Of a DNA stretch of 64,000 nt, positions 47,466-56,515 are shown piece by piece. The stretch is from Duganella sp. Root1480D1. Its GTDB lineage: Bacteria > Pseudomonadota > Gammaproteobacteria > Burkholderiales > Burkholderiaceae_D. Position 1 is the stretch's first letter. Every line of letters starts with the position of its first letter. Made by a program: the position numbers and the translations under genes. The stretch lies in NCBI RefSeq assembly GCF_001427305.1, contig NZ_LMFZ01000001.1:187261-251260 (forward strand), read 5' to 3'. The notes beneath the pieces were generated by a model. That model did no database searches. It had not been told where the DNA came from and was given only the letters and a program-made list of their open reading frames with translations.

Positions 47466-48269
47466 TTATTTGCTTGTGATGTTGACCATGCCCTTGAAGT
47501 CATACGGAATCACCACAGTCTGCACCTTGCCCGCCGCAATGCCTTCCGCGATCTTCATCTGGGCCTGCGCCTGCATGTAGGAGATGGCGCCGGCATTGGC
47601 GTTCAGGGCAGCGATACGCTCGGCCTCCTTCTTCGCGATCTGCACCTCGACCTCCTTGGTCTTCTCCTCGTTCTTGGCGCGTACCAGGTTGTCGGCGCTG
47701 GCCTTGACCGCATCGCTCGGGACCATGCCGCCCACGCGCACTTGCGAGATCGTGATGCCGCTCAGCTTTTCGTCGTTCAGCGTCGCGATCATGGTGGCCT
47801 GGATCTCTTCTTCGATCTGCGAGCGGTTGTCGTTCATGTTAAGCGCCTCGTATTTGCGCGCCACCTTGTACACCGCGTTGCGCGCGGTCTGGTAGATGTA
47901 GGCGTGCATCAGGTAAATGTCGCCGCTGGCATCCTGCGTGTGGAAGGAACGGCTTTTATTGACCCACAGGTCCGACACCGCCGAAGGCGTGATGTTGTAG
48001 ATCACCGCCAGGTCGAAGTCCTTCATGGTCGAATTATCCGCCGCCAGCGGCATCAGGTCGCGCACGTCGACGCTGACGTCCTTGATCGGGAACGTCAGGA
48101 TGGAACCGACGATGGTCTGGTTGAAACTGCCCGCCACGCGTTCTTCGGCTTCCACCGTCTTGTCGAAGTTGACGCGCAAGCCCACCTCGCCGGTGTCGAT
48201 CACCTTGCAGCCGGACAGGGTGGCAGCGGCAAACAGGACGGGAAGCAACAGGAGCGGACGTTTTTTCAT
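47466..48269 (-). CDS. SPFH/prohibitin-family lipoprotein
   Basis: 267 residues. Lipobox TLSGC (C21), so it is lipid-anchored rather than held by a membrane helix. An SPFH domain (about 25-190: VIDTGEVGLRVNFDKTVEAEERVAGSF) is followed by a coiled coil (about 195-240, NEEKTKEVEVQIAKKEAERIAAL). Members form membrane-organising oligomers. A single gene, divergent from the REC-PAS-GGDEF gene. The lipid anchor is unusual for the family. Confidence 0.85.
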   Translation of the reverse strand: MKKRPLLLLPVLFAAATLSGCKVIDTGEVGLRVNFDKTVEAEERVAGSFNQTIVGSILTFPIKDVSVDVRDLMPLAADNSTMKDFDLAVIYNITPSAVSDLWVNKSRSFHTQDASGDIYLMHAYIYQTARNAVYKVARKYEALNMNDNRSQIEEEIQATMIATLNDEKLSGITISQVRVGGMVPSDAVKASADNLVRAKNEEKTKEVEVQIAKKEAERIAALNANAGAISYMQAQAQMKIAEGIAAGKVQTVVIPYDFKGMVNITSK

Positions 48270-48539
48270 GGCTATCTCAATGAGTTGAAAGAACCGTCAT
48301 TCTATTGCCTTCCGGACAGATAAAAATCATGCAAAATTCGTTAAGATTACCGTTGCCAAATAATCAGTGAAAGTGTTCAGATATACACGGAATGTCACAA
48401 CTTTCCTTAGCTCACTGGAAACTTTCACCAACGATCACCAATCCAACGTCTTTTTTAGGCAAAACCTTCCTTGAATTTCCACAATTCCAATTGGCAACAC
48501 GGTATCATCAGGCCCATATCCTACTCACCCCTAGTCAGC

Positions 48540-49901
48540 ATGAATCAAGGCGGTACCAGCTTTTCGCCACGGCGTGACGCCGTGATTTTGATTGTTGATG
48601 ATGCGCCGGACAACCTCTCCGTTTTGCGCAAGTTGATGGTCGAGCAGGGTTACCAAACATACGTCGCCAACTCCGGCGAGCGTGCGCTGGAAATCGCACG
48701 CCGCGTCCACCCGCACCTGATCCTGCTTGATGTCATCATGCCTGGCATGGACGGCTTCGAGACCTGCCGCCACCTGAAATCGCACCCGGCCACGGAAGAC
48801 ATCCCGGTGCTGTTCATGAGCGCGCGCAACGAGCAGGAAGACGTGGTGACCGGCTTCGAGCTGGGCGCGGTCGACTACATCGGCAAGCCGCTGCGCATGG
48901 CCGAAGTGTGCGCGCGCGTGCGCACCCAGTTGCAGATCCGTTTCGCCACCGAGACGCAGCAGGAGCAATCGGAACGCCTGCGCACCATCGTCAACAATAT
49001 GGCGGAAGGCTTGCTGATTATCGAAGCCGATGGCCGCATCCAGTTCACCAACCCGGCCTGCGACCAGTACCTGGGGTATATGTCGCATGAGCTGGCGGGC
49101 AAATCGATTTCCGATCTGCTCAATCCACTGGTGGCCGACGAATACCTGGAATATTTTGCGCGCTATGCCGCCAATCCGGAAGCGGCGCACAGCCACGGCA
49201 CGCGCGAAGTGATCATCCGCCATCGCACCGGCAAGTCGGTGTGCATGGACCTGACGCTGACGCCGATGTTCCTGCGCCAGCCCTTGTTCATCGGCCTGCT
49301 GCACGACATCACCCACCACAAGCTATCGGAGGATGCTCTGCAGCGCGCGGCCATGATCGACCCGCTGACGAAGATCGCAAACCGCCGCCACTTCGACTCC
49401 TTCCTCGAAAAGGAATGGCAACGCGCGATGCGCACCGGCGCACCGCTATCGCTGGTGGTGCTGGACGTCGACCACTTCAAGCTGTACAACGACACGCTGG
49501 GCCATGCGCAGGGCGACGTCTGCCTGCAGCAGGTGGCGCAGGCGATCAGCGCGCACGCCTTGCGCGTCACCGACCTGGCAGCGCGTTATGGCGGTGAAGA
49601 ATTCGTGCTGCTGTTTGCAGAGACCGATGCCGACGCAGCCTTCCAGATGGCCGAGTCGATCCGCACCCATGTGGAATCGCTGCACATTCCGCATCCACGC
49701 TCGGTCACTTCGCCGCACATCACGGTCAGTATCGGCGTAGCGACGCTATGCCCGACGCCGACGGACAACATCGAATCGCTGTTCGTGGCCGCCGACCGCG
49801 CCATGTACGCAGCCAAAGAGGACGGCCGCAACCAGGTGCGCGCCACCCGCCCCCCCACCACCGCCATCGAAGCCGCCCGCGCCGCCCTCGCCAAACGCTA
49901 A
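48540..49901 (+). CDS. REC-PAS-GGDEF diguanylate cyclase response regulator
   Basis: 453 residues from ATG 48540. REC with D64 in LILLDVIMPGMDG, a PAS domain (about 150-270), GGDEF domain with GGEEF at 351-355 and an RxxD inhibitory site (R342, D345) five residues before it. Expected to be an active, feedback-inhibited cyclase switched by phosphorylation. The frame continues upstream to a TTG but sequence there is not REC-like. No partner kinase is adjacent. The 270-base gap upstream is AT-rich and probably holds the promoters of this gene and of the SPFH gene. Confidence 0.93.
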   Translation: MNQGGTSFSPRRDAVILIVDDAPDNLSVLRKLMVEQGYQTYVANSGERALEIARRVHPHLILLDVIMPGMDGFETCRHLKSHPATEDIPVLFMSARNEQEDVVTGFELGAVDYIGKPLRMAEVCARVRTQLQIRFATETQQEQSERLRTIVNNMAEGLLIIEADGRIQFTNPACDQYLGYMSHELAGKSISDLLNPLVADEYLEYFARYAANPEAAHSHGTREVIIRHRTGKSVCMDLTLTPMFLRQPLFIGLLHDITHHKLSEDALQRAAMIDPLTKIANRRHFDSFLEKEWQRAMRTGAPLSLVVLDVDHFKLYNDTLGHAQGDVCLQQVAQAISAHALRVTDLAARYGGEEFVLLFAETDADAAFQMAESIRTHVESLHIPHPRSVTSPHITVSIGVATLCPTPTDNIESLFVAADRAMYAAKEDGRNQVRATRPPTTAIEAARAALAKR

Positions 49902-49905
49902 TTTG

Positions 49906-49987
49906 AAAGTCGGGGTCAGCTCCGGCAATCGGACATAAGTTTCGCGTGCGAAACTTATGTCCGATTGCCGGAGCTGACCCCGACTTT
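49906..49987. repeat. 82-nt perfect palindrome between convergent genes
   Basis: Two 40-nt arms with no mismatch around a 2-nt centre (GT). The left arm opens AAAGTCGGGGTCAG and ends TTTCGC; the right arm is its exact complement and runs into a T-run. It begins 5 bases after the cyclase stop and ends 5 bases before the kinase stop, so it can serve as a two-way terminator. Its GGGGTCAG/CTGACCCC ends recall, but do not match, the other REP-like family in this window. Confidence 0.9.
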
Positions 49988-49992
49988 TTTCT

Positions 49993-51555
49993 TTATAGCT
50001 TTTCGGGGTAGCCGGTGATGGCGGCGATTTCGGCGTACATCGGTTGCAGGCGTTTGTACATCTTCAGGTAGACGCGGTGGTAGAGCTGGTCGTAGGTCTT
50101 GCGGTGCGCCGGGTCCGGCTGGAAGACGCGGCCTTTGCGCGTCATGGCGGTGATCGCGGCCTGGAAATCCTGATGCAGACCAAGGCCCGCCGCAATCGCG
50201 ATGGCTGCGCCCAGGCCGCTGGTTTCGTACACGTGGGCGCGCGCTGCGGGCAGGCCAAAAATATCGGCCGTGAGCTGCATGGCCGCGTCGCTTTGCGAGC
50301 CGCCGCCCGCTACCCGCAGTTCCGTTATCTGGGTGCCGCTGCGCTTTTCAATGCGCTCGCGCCCTTCACGCAAGGCATAAGCCAGCCCTTCGAGGATCGC
50401 GCGGTACATGTGGGCACGCGTATGCACGTCGCCGAAGCCGATCATGGCGCCTTTCGCTTCCGGCCCCGGCACTTTGATGCCGGGACTCCAGTACGGCTGC
50501 AGCATCAAGCCCATCGAGCCGGGAGGCACTTCGTTCACCAGGCGGTCGAACAGCGCCTCCGGCGGCATGCCCTGCTCTATCGCGGCCGATTGTTCGAGGT
50601 GGCCGAACTGCTCCTTGAACCAGTTGACCATCCAGTAGCCGCGGAAGATCTGTACTTCGGTGCTGTAGGCGCCGGGAATGGCCGCCGGGTATGGCGGTAT
50701 GAAGGGCGTGACTTCGACGTACTTGCTGGTAGTGGTGTTGATGGTGGCGGTGGTGCCGTAACTGAGGCAGCCGATATGCGGCTCGAGGCCGCCTGCGCCG
50801 ATCACTTCGCAGGCTTTGTCAGCGGCAGCAGCCACCAGCGGCACGCCTTGCGGAATGCCGGTGGCGGCGGCCGCCGAGGCGTTGATCGCGCCAATCACTT
50901 CGCCCGGCTGCAGCAGCTCCGGCAATTGATCCGGTCGCACGGCCAGCGCCTGCCATTTCCAGTCGCGCGCGCCGGCCCAGGCGTGGCGCTTGTAGTCGAA
51001 CGGCATGTAGGCGACCTGCGAGCCGATCGAGTCGGCAAAGCGGCCGCTCAGGCAGTGGTTCAGGTAGCCGGATAGCAGCAGGAATTTGTGGGTGCGGTCC
51101 CACAGGCCGGGCTGGTGGGCCTTGATCCAGTTGACTTCCGCTTCGCGGCGGAAGTAGTCGATGGTGCCGTCCACGCCTGCCAGCTTGAAGGCGGCCGTCC
51201 ACAAAGGGCCGATTGGGGGCACTTGCTCGGTGCGGCGCTGGTCCAGCCAGGTGATTGCGGCGCGCAGCGGCTTGCCGTCGCTGTCGACGGCGACCACCGT
51301 GCCGCGCTGGGTGGTGACGGCAACGCCGGCGATGGCGCTGCGCGGAATGTCGGTGACGGTCCACAGGCGCTGGCAGGCGGCGCATACGGCATCCCAATAG
51401 CCTTCTGCCTTGTGCTCGGCCCAGCCGGGTTGTTCGGAATAGTACGGCGGCTGCAGGTGCACCTGCGTCTTGGCGACCAGGTTGCCCTGCAGGTCGAACA
51501 GCAGCGCGCGCACGCTTTGCGTGCCATTGTCGATGGAAAGAAGGTATTGGCTCAT
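49993..51555 (-). CDS. FGGY-family carbohydrate/polyol kinase
   Basis: 520 residues, two ASKHA lobes: MSQYLLSIDNGTQSVRALLFD at the N-terminus, GVAVTTQRGTVVAVD, CLSYGTTATINTTTSKY, and ELRVAGGGSQSDAAMQLTADIFG. ATG 51555 overlaps the GlpD-like stop (ATGA). The specific substrate is not readable from sequence. In this operon a glycerol-like or alkylglycerol-like substrate is suggested by the GlpD- and alkyl-DHAP-synthase-like neighbours. Confidence 0.88.
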   Translation of the reverse strand: MSQYLLSIDNGTQSVRALLFDLQGNLVAKTQVHLQPPYYSEQPGWAEHKAEGYWDAVCAACQRLWTVTDIPRSAIAGVAVTTQRGTVVAVDSDGKPLRAAITWLDQRRTEQVPPIGPLWTAAFKLAGVDGTIDYFRREAEVNWIKAHQPGLWDRTHKFLLLSGYLNHCLSGRFADSIGSQVAYMPFDYKRHAWAGARDWKWQALAVRPDQLPELLQPGEVIGAINASAAAATGIPQGVPLVAAAADKACEVIGAGGLEPHIGCLSYGTTATINTTTSKYVEVTPFIPPYPAAIPGAYSTEVQIFRGYWMVNWFKEQFGHLEQSAAIEQGMPPEALFDRLVNEVPPGSMGLMLQPYWSPGIKVPGPEAKGAMIGFGDVHTRAHMYRAILEGLAYALREGRERIEKRSGTQITELRVAGGGSQSDAAMQLTADIFGLPAARAHVYETSGLGAAIAIAAGLGLHQDFQAAITAMTRKGRVFQPDPAHRKTYDQLYHRVYLKMYKRLQPMYAEIAAITGYPEKL

Positions 51556-53300
51556 TCGCGTGCTTTCGGCAGGCTGTAGTTTGATCGGCATAATGCCAGA
51601 TATGCCGCTTCCTCGGCAGCCCAGCGTTGTTCATCCCAGCCCAATTCCGGCTGGCAGATGGCACGCACGCGCTCCAGCACCGCTGACCCGCCGTTGGCAA
51701 GCTGTATGCCCAGGCGACTGCGGCGCAGCATCAGGTCTTCCAGGTGCTGGACCGATTCGTGACGGGCGGCCCAGCGCAGTTGCGCCCAGAGTGTTTCGGT
51801 GCCGGGAATTTCTTCGAGTTCCCCTTCCTGCGCAGAGGCAACCAGGGCCTCGGCTTGCACGCCGTAGCGGCCCTGCAACCGCCTGGATTGGCCGGGCGGC
51901 ACGGGCCGCACCTTGGCGGTGCGGGCTGCCGGCGCGGCGCTGGCCGGCTGCGTGAATATGGCGTGCGCCGCAAAGTCCGCCTGCCAGTGCGGCAGCTGCG
52001 GTGCGGCGTGGCGCAGCACGTCAAGCGCGATGGCACGGAAGGTGGTGAGCTTGCCGCCGGTGACCGTCAGCAGGCCGTCCTGCTGCCACAGGACGTGGTC
52101 GCGGGCTTCTTTGGACGGGTCGGCCTTGCCGGTGTCGATCACGGGGCGCACGCCGGCATAGGTGGCCAGTACGTCCGCTTCGGTAATCACCAGCGTAGGG
52201 AACTGGTCATGCAGGGCCGCCATCAGGTAGTCGGTTTCTTCCTGCGTGATGGCCGCTTCGTGTTGCAGGTCGGTGCGATGATCGACGTCCGTGGTGCCGA
52301 CGATGGTGACGCCCTCCCACGGAAAGGCGAAAACAGGGCGGCCGTCCTGCGGGTGCATCAGGCTGATGGCCTGCGCCAGCGGAAGGCGCCAGGCAGGAAG
52401 CACCAGGTGGCTGCCGCGAAGTGGCCGCAGCCGCGCTGCGGGCTTGTCGTGCAGGCGGTCGGCCCAGGCGCCGGTGGCGTTCACCACCAGCTTTGCACGC
52501 ACAGCGTGCGTTTCGCCACTTACTGCACAGCGCACCAGGGCACCGCGCACGCGCCCACCCTCGCCGGCCGCTGCGGGAGTATGGGCGCTGACCGCGGCAA
52601 TTGCAGCGCCGATGACGACCGCCGGGCCGGCCGAAGACTGTGCGGCGGCGGCCGCGCCTGGGGCGACAGCACCATCGCGCAGCAAGGACTGCACGGCGCA
52701 ATAGTTGATGGCAACGCCGCCGTGCGATTGCGCCTCCTGCAGCACGCGCATCACCAGGCGCGCGTCATCGGTCCTGGCATCCTGGTAGCAGATGCCGCCT
52801 TGCAGGCCTTCGGTGCGGATGTGCGGCGCCATCGACAGGAATTCCTGAGCACCAAAGTAGTGGCGCGCACGCTGGCCGGCCATGCGGTCGTAAATCGCCA
52901 GTCCAAGCAGGAAGGCGCGGCGCCCCGGCTTGCGGCCGGCGTAGTCGCCAAAGGCAAAGCCAAGCGGTTCGACCAGGCCCGGGGCATCGCGCAGCAGCGC
53001 ATCGCGCTCATGGACGGATTCGCGGGTCAGCGCAAACTGGCCCTCCTTCAGGTAGCGCAGGCCGCCGTGAACCAGCTTGGACGAACGGCTCGACGTGCCC
53101 CAGGCGAAGTCGCGCTGCTCGACCAGCAAGGCCCGCAAGCCGCGCCGCGACGCTTCGAGCAGGATGCCGGCACCCGTGATGCCGCCGCCGATGACGAGCA
53201 AGTCCCACTCCTGCGCCAGCAAGCTGGCAACCTGCCCGCGGCCGCCCGGCATCCAGTGCGGCGCGCCGCCAGCGCCAGCCTGGCCCGCAGCCGGCTTCAT
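51552..53300 (-). CDS. GlpD-like FAD-dependent glycerol-3-phosphate dehydrogenase
   Basis: 582 residues, longer than E. coli GlpD (501). FAD motif DLLVIGGGITGAGILLEASRRG after a roughly 30-residue N-terminal extension, then DFAWGTSSRSSKLVHGGLRYL, and VNATGAWAD. An Ala-rich insertion with two stretches (about 215-250) is absent from standard GlpD. Middle gene of the operon, overlapping both neighbours by ATGA. Probably oxidises a glycerol-phosphate-type compound; a paralogue of the housekeeping enzyme rather than glpD itself. Confidence 0.86.
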   Translation of the reverse strand: MKPAAGQAGAGGAPHWMPGGRGQVASLLAQEWDLLVIGGGITGAGILLEASRRGLRALLVEQRDFAWGTSSRSSKLVHGGLRYLKEGQFALTRESVHERDALLRDAPGLVEPLGFAFGDYAGRKPGRRAFLLGLAIYDRMAGQRARHYFGAQEFLSMAPHIRTEGLQGGICYQDARTDDARLVMRVLQEAQSHGGVAINYCAVQSLLRDGAVAPGAAAAAQSSAGPAVVIGAAIAAVSAHTPAAAGEGGRVRGALVRCAVSGETHAVRAKLVVNATGAWADRLHDKPAARLRPLRGSHLVLPAWRLPLAQAISLMHPQDGRPVFAFPWEGVTIVGTTDVDHRTDLQHEAAITQEETDYLMAALHDQFPTLVITEADVLATYAGVRPVIDTGKADPSKEARDHVLWQQDGLLTVTGGKLTTFRAIALDVLRHAAPQLPHWQADFAAHAIFTQPASAAPAARTAKVRPVPPGQSRRLQGRYGVQAEALVASAQEGELEEIPGTETLWAQLRWAARHESVQHLEDLMLRRSRLGIQLANGGSAVLERVRAICQPELGWDEQRWAAEEAAYLALCRSNYSLPKARE

Positions 53301-54904
53301 GCTGCCTGCCCTGCCGGCAGCAGCTTGCCCGGATTCATGATGCCCTGCGGGTCAAAGTGCGAGAACAGCGCTTGCATGGCTGCGATGCCCGCCGCGCCTT
53401 TTTCCGCCTCCAGGTAAGGCGCATGGTCGCTTCCGACGCCGTGCTGGTGGCTGATGGTGCCGCCGTTGTCGACAATCGCCATGCTGACCGCATGCTTGAG
53501 CGCACGCCAGCGCGCCATGTCCGTTTCGAAGTCGCCCCCCAGGCGGTAGACGAAGGTGGTGTAGACGCTGGCGCCCTGGGCATACAGGTGCGACAGGTGG
53601 GTGTAGGTATGGACTTTTTCTCCCAGGCCGCCCAGGGCGCCGGTCGCTGCCGATTCAACCGCTCGCATCATCAGCGAAACGCGCGGCCAGTCGACCGCCG
53701 TTTCCACGGTGTCGATCACATAACCATGCTGCCAGGCTGCATTGCGCAAGTAGACGTTGCGGAAGCGGCCGGCCTTCCACTTGTCGCCCATTCGGCGGCC
53801 AACGTGCACGCCGTTGAAACCGCGGCAGCTTGCGATGGCGCTGCGCAAGGCGGCACGCGCCTGCGCACGCGGGCCGCTGGCGCCGATCATCAGCATGCAT
53901 TTTCCCTCACTGCAGCCGCGCAGCTTGAGCCAGCCTTCCAGCAAGCCGATCAGGCGCTTGTGGCCGGCCAGCGCCAGCATGGTCACGGTTTCCAATGGGT
54001 TCGACAGGCGCAGCATCGACAAGCCCCCGCGCGCCTGTGCCAGCGCGCGCACCGCTGCTTCGGCGCGCTCCCAGTCCGGGAAGAAGATGGCATGGAAGGC
54101 TTCGTACTCCGGCACCGCGCTTACGCGCACCGTCGCTTCGGTCAGGATGCCCATGCGGCCTTCGGAGCCGAGCACGATTTCGCGCAAGTCGGTGCCTGCT
54201 GCGGAAGCGGGGAAGGTCTGTATGTCAAGCCGCCCTTTCGGCGTTTCCACCACGCCGCCGGCAAACATCTGCTCGATGCGGCCATAACGCAAGGATTGCT
54301 GGCCGGACGAACGGGTGACGACCCAGCCGCCCAGCGTGGAATACTCGAACGATTGCGGGAAGTGGCCCAGCATGTAGCCGTGGGCGCGCAATTGCGCCTC
54401 CAGGTCCGGGCCCAGCACGCCGGCGCCGAAAGTGGCGAGCTGCGACTGCTTGTCCAGGTGGTGCAAGCGGCCCATGCGCGTCATGTTCACCGCCAGCACG
54501 GGCTTACTGCCGGCCGGTGCCGTCAGGTGGCCGGCCACGCTGGTGCCGCCGCCCTGGGGGATCAGCGATACGCCATGCTGCTGCGCGTAGTCGATCAGGT
54601 CGCGCACCTGCTGCGAGCTTTCCGGGTAGGCCACGCCATCCGGCGCGCTGCCGATGCAGCCGTAGCGCAGCTTGAGCCAGTCCGGCAAGCTTTGGCCAAG
54701 CGCATTGCGCAGGCGCGTCGCCGGCGCGCTGTCCACCAGGGGGTGCGCCGGGAGGCGCGATTCCGCCAGCGAAGCGCAGGCCGCGTCGAAGCTGGCATCC
54801 CGCACCGGCGCGCCCGGGCCGATACGGCTGGCCAGGAATGCCAGCGCGTCATCATGCAGCGAGTACTCGACTGTCTCCTCACCCCAACCGTTCCATCGTT
54901 TCAT
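53297..54904 (-). CDS. FAD-linked oxidase similar to alkyldihydroxyacetonephosphate synthase
   Basis: 535 residues, VAO-type flavoprotein: PCMH FAD domain (VSLIPQGGGTSVAGHL, LGHFPQSFEYSTLGGWVVTRSSGQQSLRYGRIEQM) and an AGPS-like C-terminus with FVYRLGGDFETDMARW and ISHQHGVGSDHAPYLEAEKG, whose histidine pattern is characteristic of the ether-lipid enzyme. ATG 54904 has AAGGGA six bases upstream; a TTG two codons before is less likely. First gene of the operon, divergent from an AraC regulator. Confidence 0.87.
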   Translation of the reverse strand: MKRWNGWGEETVEYSLHDDALAFLASRIGPGAPVRDASFDAACASLAESRLPAHPLVDSAPATRLRNALGQSLPDWLKLRYGCIGSAPDGVAYPESSQQVRDLIDYAQQHGVSLIPQGGGTSVAGHLTAPAGSKPVLAVNMTRMGRLHHLDKQSQLATFGAGVLGPDLEAQLRAHGYMLGHFPQSFEYSTLGGWVVTRSSGQQSLRYGRIEQMFAGGVVETPKGRLDIQTFPASAAGTDLREIVLGSEGRMGILTEATVRVSAVPEYEAFHAIFFPDWERAEAAVRALAQARGGLSMLRLSNPLETVTMLALAGHKRLIGLLEGWLKLRGCSEGKCMLMIGASGPRAQARAALRSAIASCRGFNGVHVGRRMGDKWKAGRFRNVYLRNAAWQHGYVIDTVETAVDWPRVSLMMRAVESAATGALGGLGEKVHTYTHLSHLYAQGASVYTTFVYRLGGDFETDMARWRALKHAVSMAIVDNGGTISHQHGVGSDHAPYLEAEKGAAGIAAMQALFSHFDPQGIMNPGKLLPAGQAA

Positions 54905-54972
54905 ATGCAATCCCTTGTTATACTTTGCTCAATAAAGCTTAATCCATCGCCACCCGCCAGTCTTGCTTTTTC

Positions 54973-56016
54973 ATGCCAGCCGAATTGTTCGATCATGCCA
55001 AGCTTGCTCGCGTAGCGGGCTCCTACCTGCAACCCATGCTGGAAGCGGCGGCCGCGCGCGGCGTAACGGCGCGAGCGCTGGAGCAGGCCGCCGGCCTGCC
55101 AGGCGGCACCCTGGAGCCACTGCCCGAGGCCCTGCCGGCCGCCGCCTATGTGAAGCTGCTCGATATCGCCGCCCGGCTGGCCGGCGACCCGCATTTCGGC
55201 CTGCACGTGGGCGAACGCGTCAAGCTGGGGACTTACACGGTTTATGGCCTGGTCTTGCTAAGCTGCCGCGATTTCGGCCAGGCTTTCGAGCAGACCATGC
55301 GCTACGAACAACTGGCCCACGACCTGGGGCGCTCCACGCTGCAAGTGCACGGTGCGCTGGCCGACTACACCTGGCATTCCAACTACCCGGCGCATCACCG
55401 CCACCTGGCCGACAGCGTATTCGCCGGCATCCGCGTGTTCGGCAACTGGCTGGCCGGTACCACGCTGCCACCGGCCGAACTGTCGCTGATGCACGATGGC
55501 GGCGATGCGGCCGGCCATGCCGAATACATGCGGGTATTCGGCGCCCTGCCCCGTTTCAACGCAATGTCCAATGTGGCGCAATTTGAAGCTTCGCTGCTTT
55601 CATGGCCGGTGCCGAATGCGGATGTGAGCCTGTATCCGGTGCTGCAGCAGCATGCCGAACAACTGCTCAAACAACGCGCGGGGCCGGCAACGGCTGCCGC
55701 CGGCATCGTGGCGCAGGTGCATGAGGCCATCGTGCACCGGCTGTCACAGGGCCAGGTGCGGGTTGCCAGCGTAGCGGAAGACCTGGGCCTGGCGCCGCGC
55801 ACGCTGCAACGCAAGCTGGCCGATGCCGGCGCCAGCTTCCAGCAAGTGCTGGACGATGCACGCTTTGCGCTGGCGCGCGATTACTTGCGCCAGCCTGGCT
55901 TGTCGCTGGTCGATATCGCCTTCCTGCTTGGCTACCAGGAGCAAAGCGCCTTCACCCACGCCTTTCGCGAATGGTCGGGCATGAACCCGGGGGCGTGGCG
56001 CGCGGCGGGACGCTAG
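54973..56016 (+). CDS. AraC-family transcription regulator
   Basis: 347 residues. N-terminal arabinose-binding-like (OruR/ArgR-type) domain and a C-terminal double helix-turn-helix (VASVAEDLGLAPRTLQRKLADAGASFQQVLDDARFALARDYL, VDIAFLLGYQEQSAFTHAFREWSGMNPGAWR). Divergent by 68 bases from the AGPS-like/GlpD-like/kinase operon, which it probably activates. Its stop shares CTAG with the convergent gene. Confidence 0.92.
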   Translation: MPAELFDHAKLARVAGSYLQPMLEAAAARGVTARALEQAAGLPGGTLEPLPEALPAAAYVKLLDIAARLAGDPHFGLHVGERVKLGTYTVYGLVLLSCRDFGQAFEQTMRYEQLAHDLGRSTLQVHGALADYTWHSNYPAHHRHLADSVFAGIRVFGNWLAGTTLPPAELSLMHDGGDAAGHAEYMRVFGALPRFNAMSNVAQFEASLLSWPVPNADVSLYPVLQQHAEQLLKQRAGPATAAAGIVAQVHEAIVHRLSQGQVRVASVAEDLGLAPRTLQRKLADAGASFQQVLDDARFALARDYLRQPGLSLVDIAFLLGYQEQSAFTHAFREWSGMNPGAWRAAGR

Positions 56017-56435
56017 ATTTCGGTGCCGCGCACGCGGATGAAGGGACCAATGCAGCTTCCCATATCGCGCCGCTGGCACATCAGGAACATATTGTTCGAA
56101 GGGTGGAACACGATGAAGGACTGGATGACGTGGCCAACCTCGGTGATCTCGCCGGTGCAGTCCTTCTTGCCGTTGTCTTTCACGATCTTGTCGTTGGAGC
56201 GGTAAAAGCCGTCGCCGTCGGGCTGGTCATCGATGTCGAATTGCGATTCCGCAATCTCGGCGGCGCTGGTGATCAGGGCCGAGCCGTCGGCGCGGATGCG
56301 GTACATCTCATGGCAGGAGCCATCGGGCAATTCGAAACGCCAGGTGCCGACAATGGGGTGGTCGTTGCGCAAGGGGCCAGCCAGCGTATTCTGGGCAGCC
56401 AGCAGGGCTGCGGCAAACAACAGGAATGGTTTCAT
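56013..56435 (-). CDS. Small secreted protein of unknown function
   Basis: 140 residues: signal peptide (to about TLAG, residue 20), then HPIVGTWRFELPDGSCHEMYRIRADGSALITS, a beta-rich pattern like small lipocalin-type domains. Four cysteines (in SCHEMY, KDCTGE, LMCQRR, SCIGPF) could form two disulfides. No known catalytic motif. Last gene of the LysR-P450-SRPBCC run on this strand, 80 bases after the SRPBCC gene. Confidence 0.7.
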   Translation of the reverse strand: MKPFLLFAAALLAAQNTLAGPLRNDHPIVGTWRFELPDGSCHEMYRIRADGSALITSAAEIAESQFDIDDQPDGDGFYRSNDKIVKDNGKKDCTGEITEVGHVIQSFIVFHPSNNMFLMCQRRDMGSCIGPFIRVRGTEI

Positions 56436-56515
56436 GGCAGCCCCCGGCGGAGTGTTTAGACTCAGTATAGCCCTGTTGGACTATTTGCACTTTCCTGTTG
56501 CTTCGCGCGCCGCAC

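Noticed and set aside
48394..48420. Possible second ECF41 promoter (TGTCACA upstream of the REC-PAS-GGDEF gene)
   Set aside because: The sequence 16 bases downstream is TGGA, not CGTC, so only half of the motif is present.
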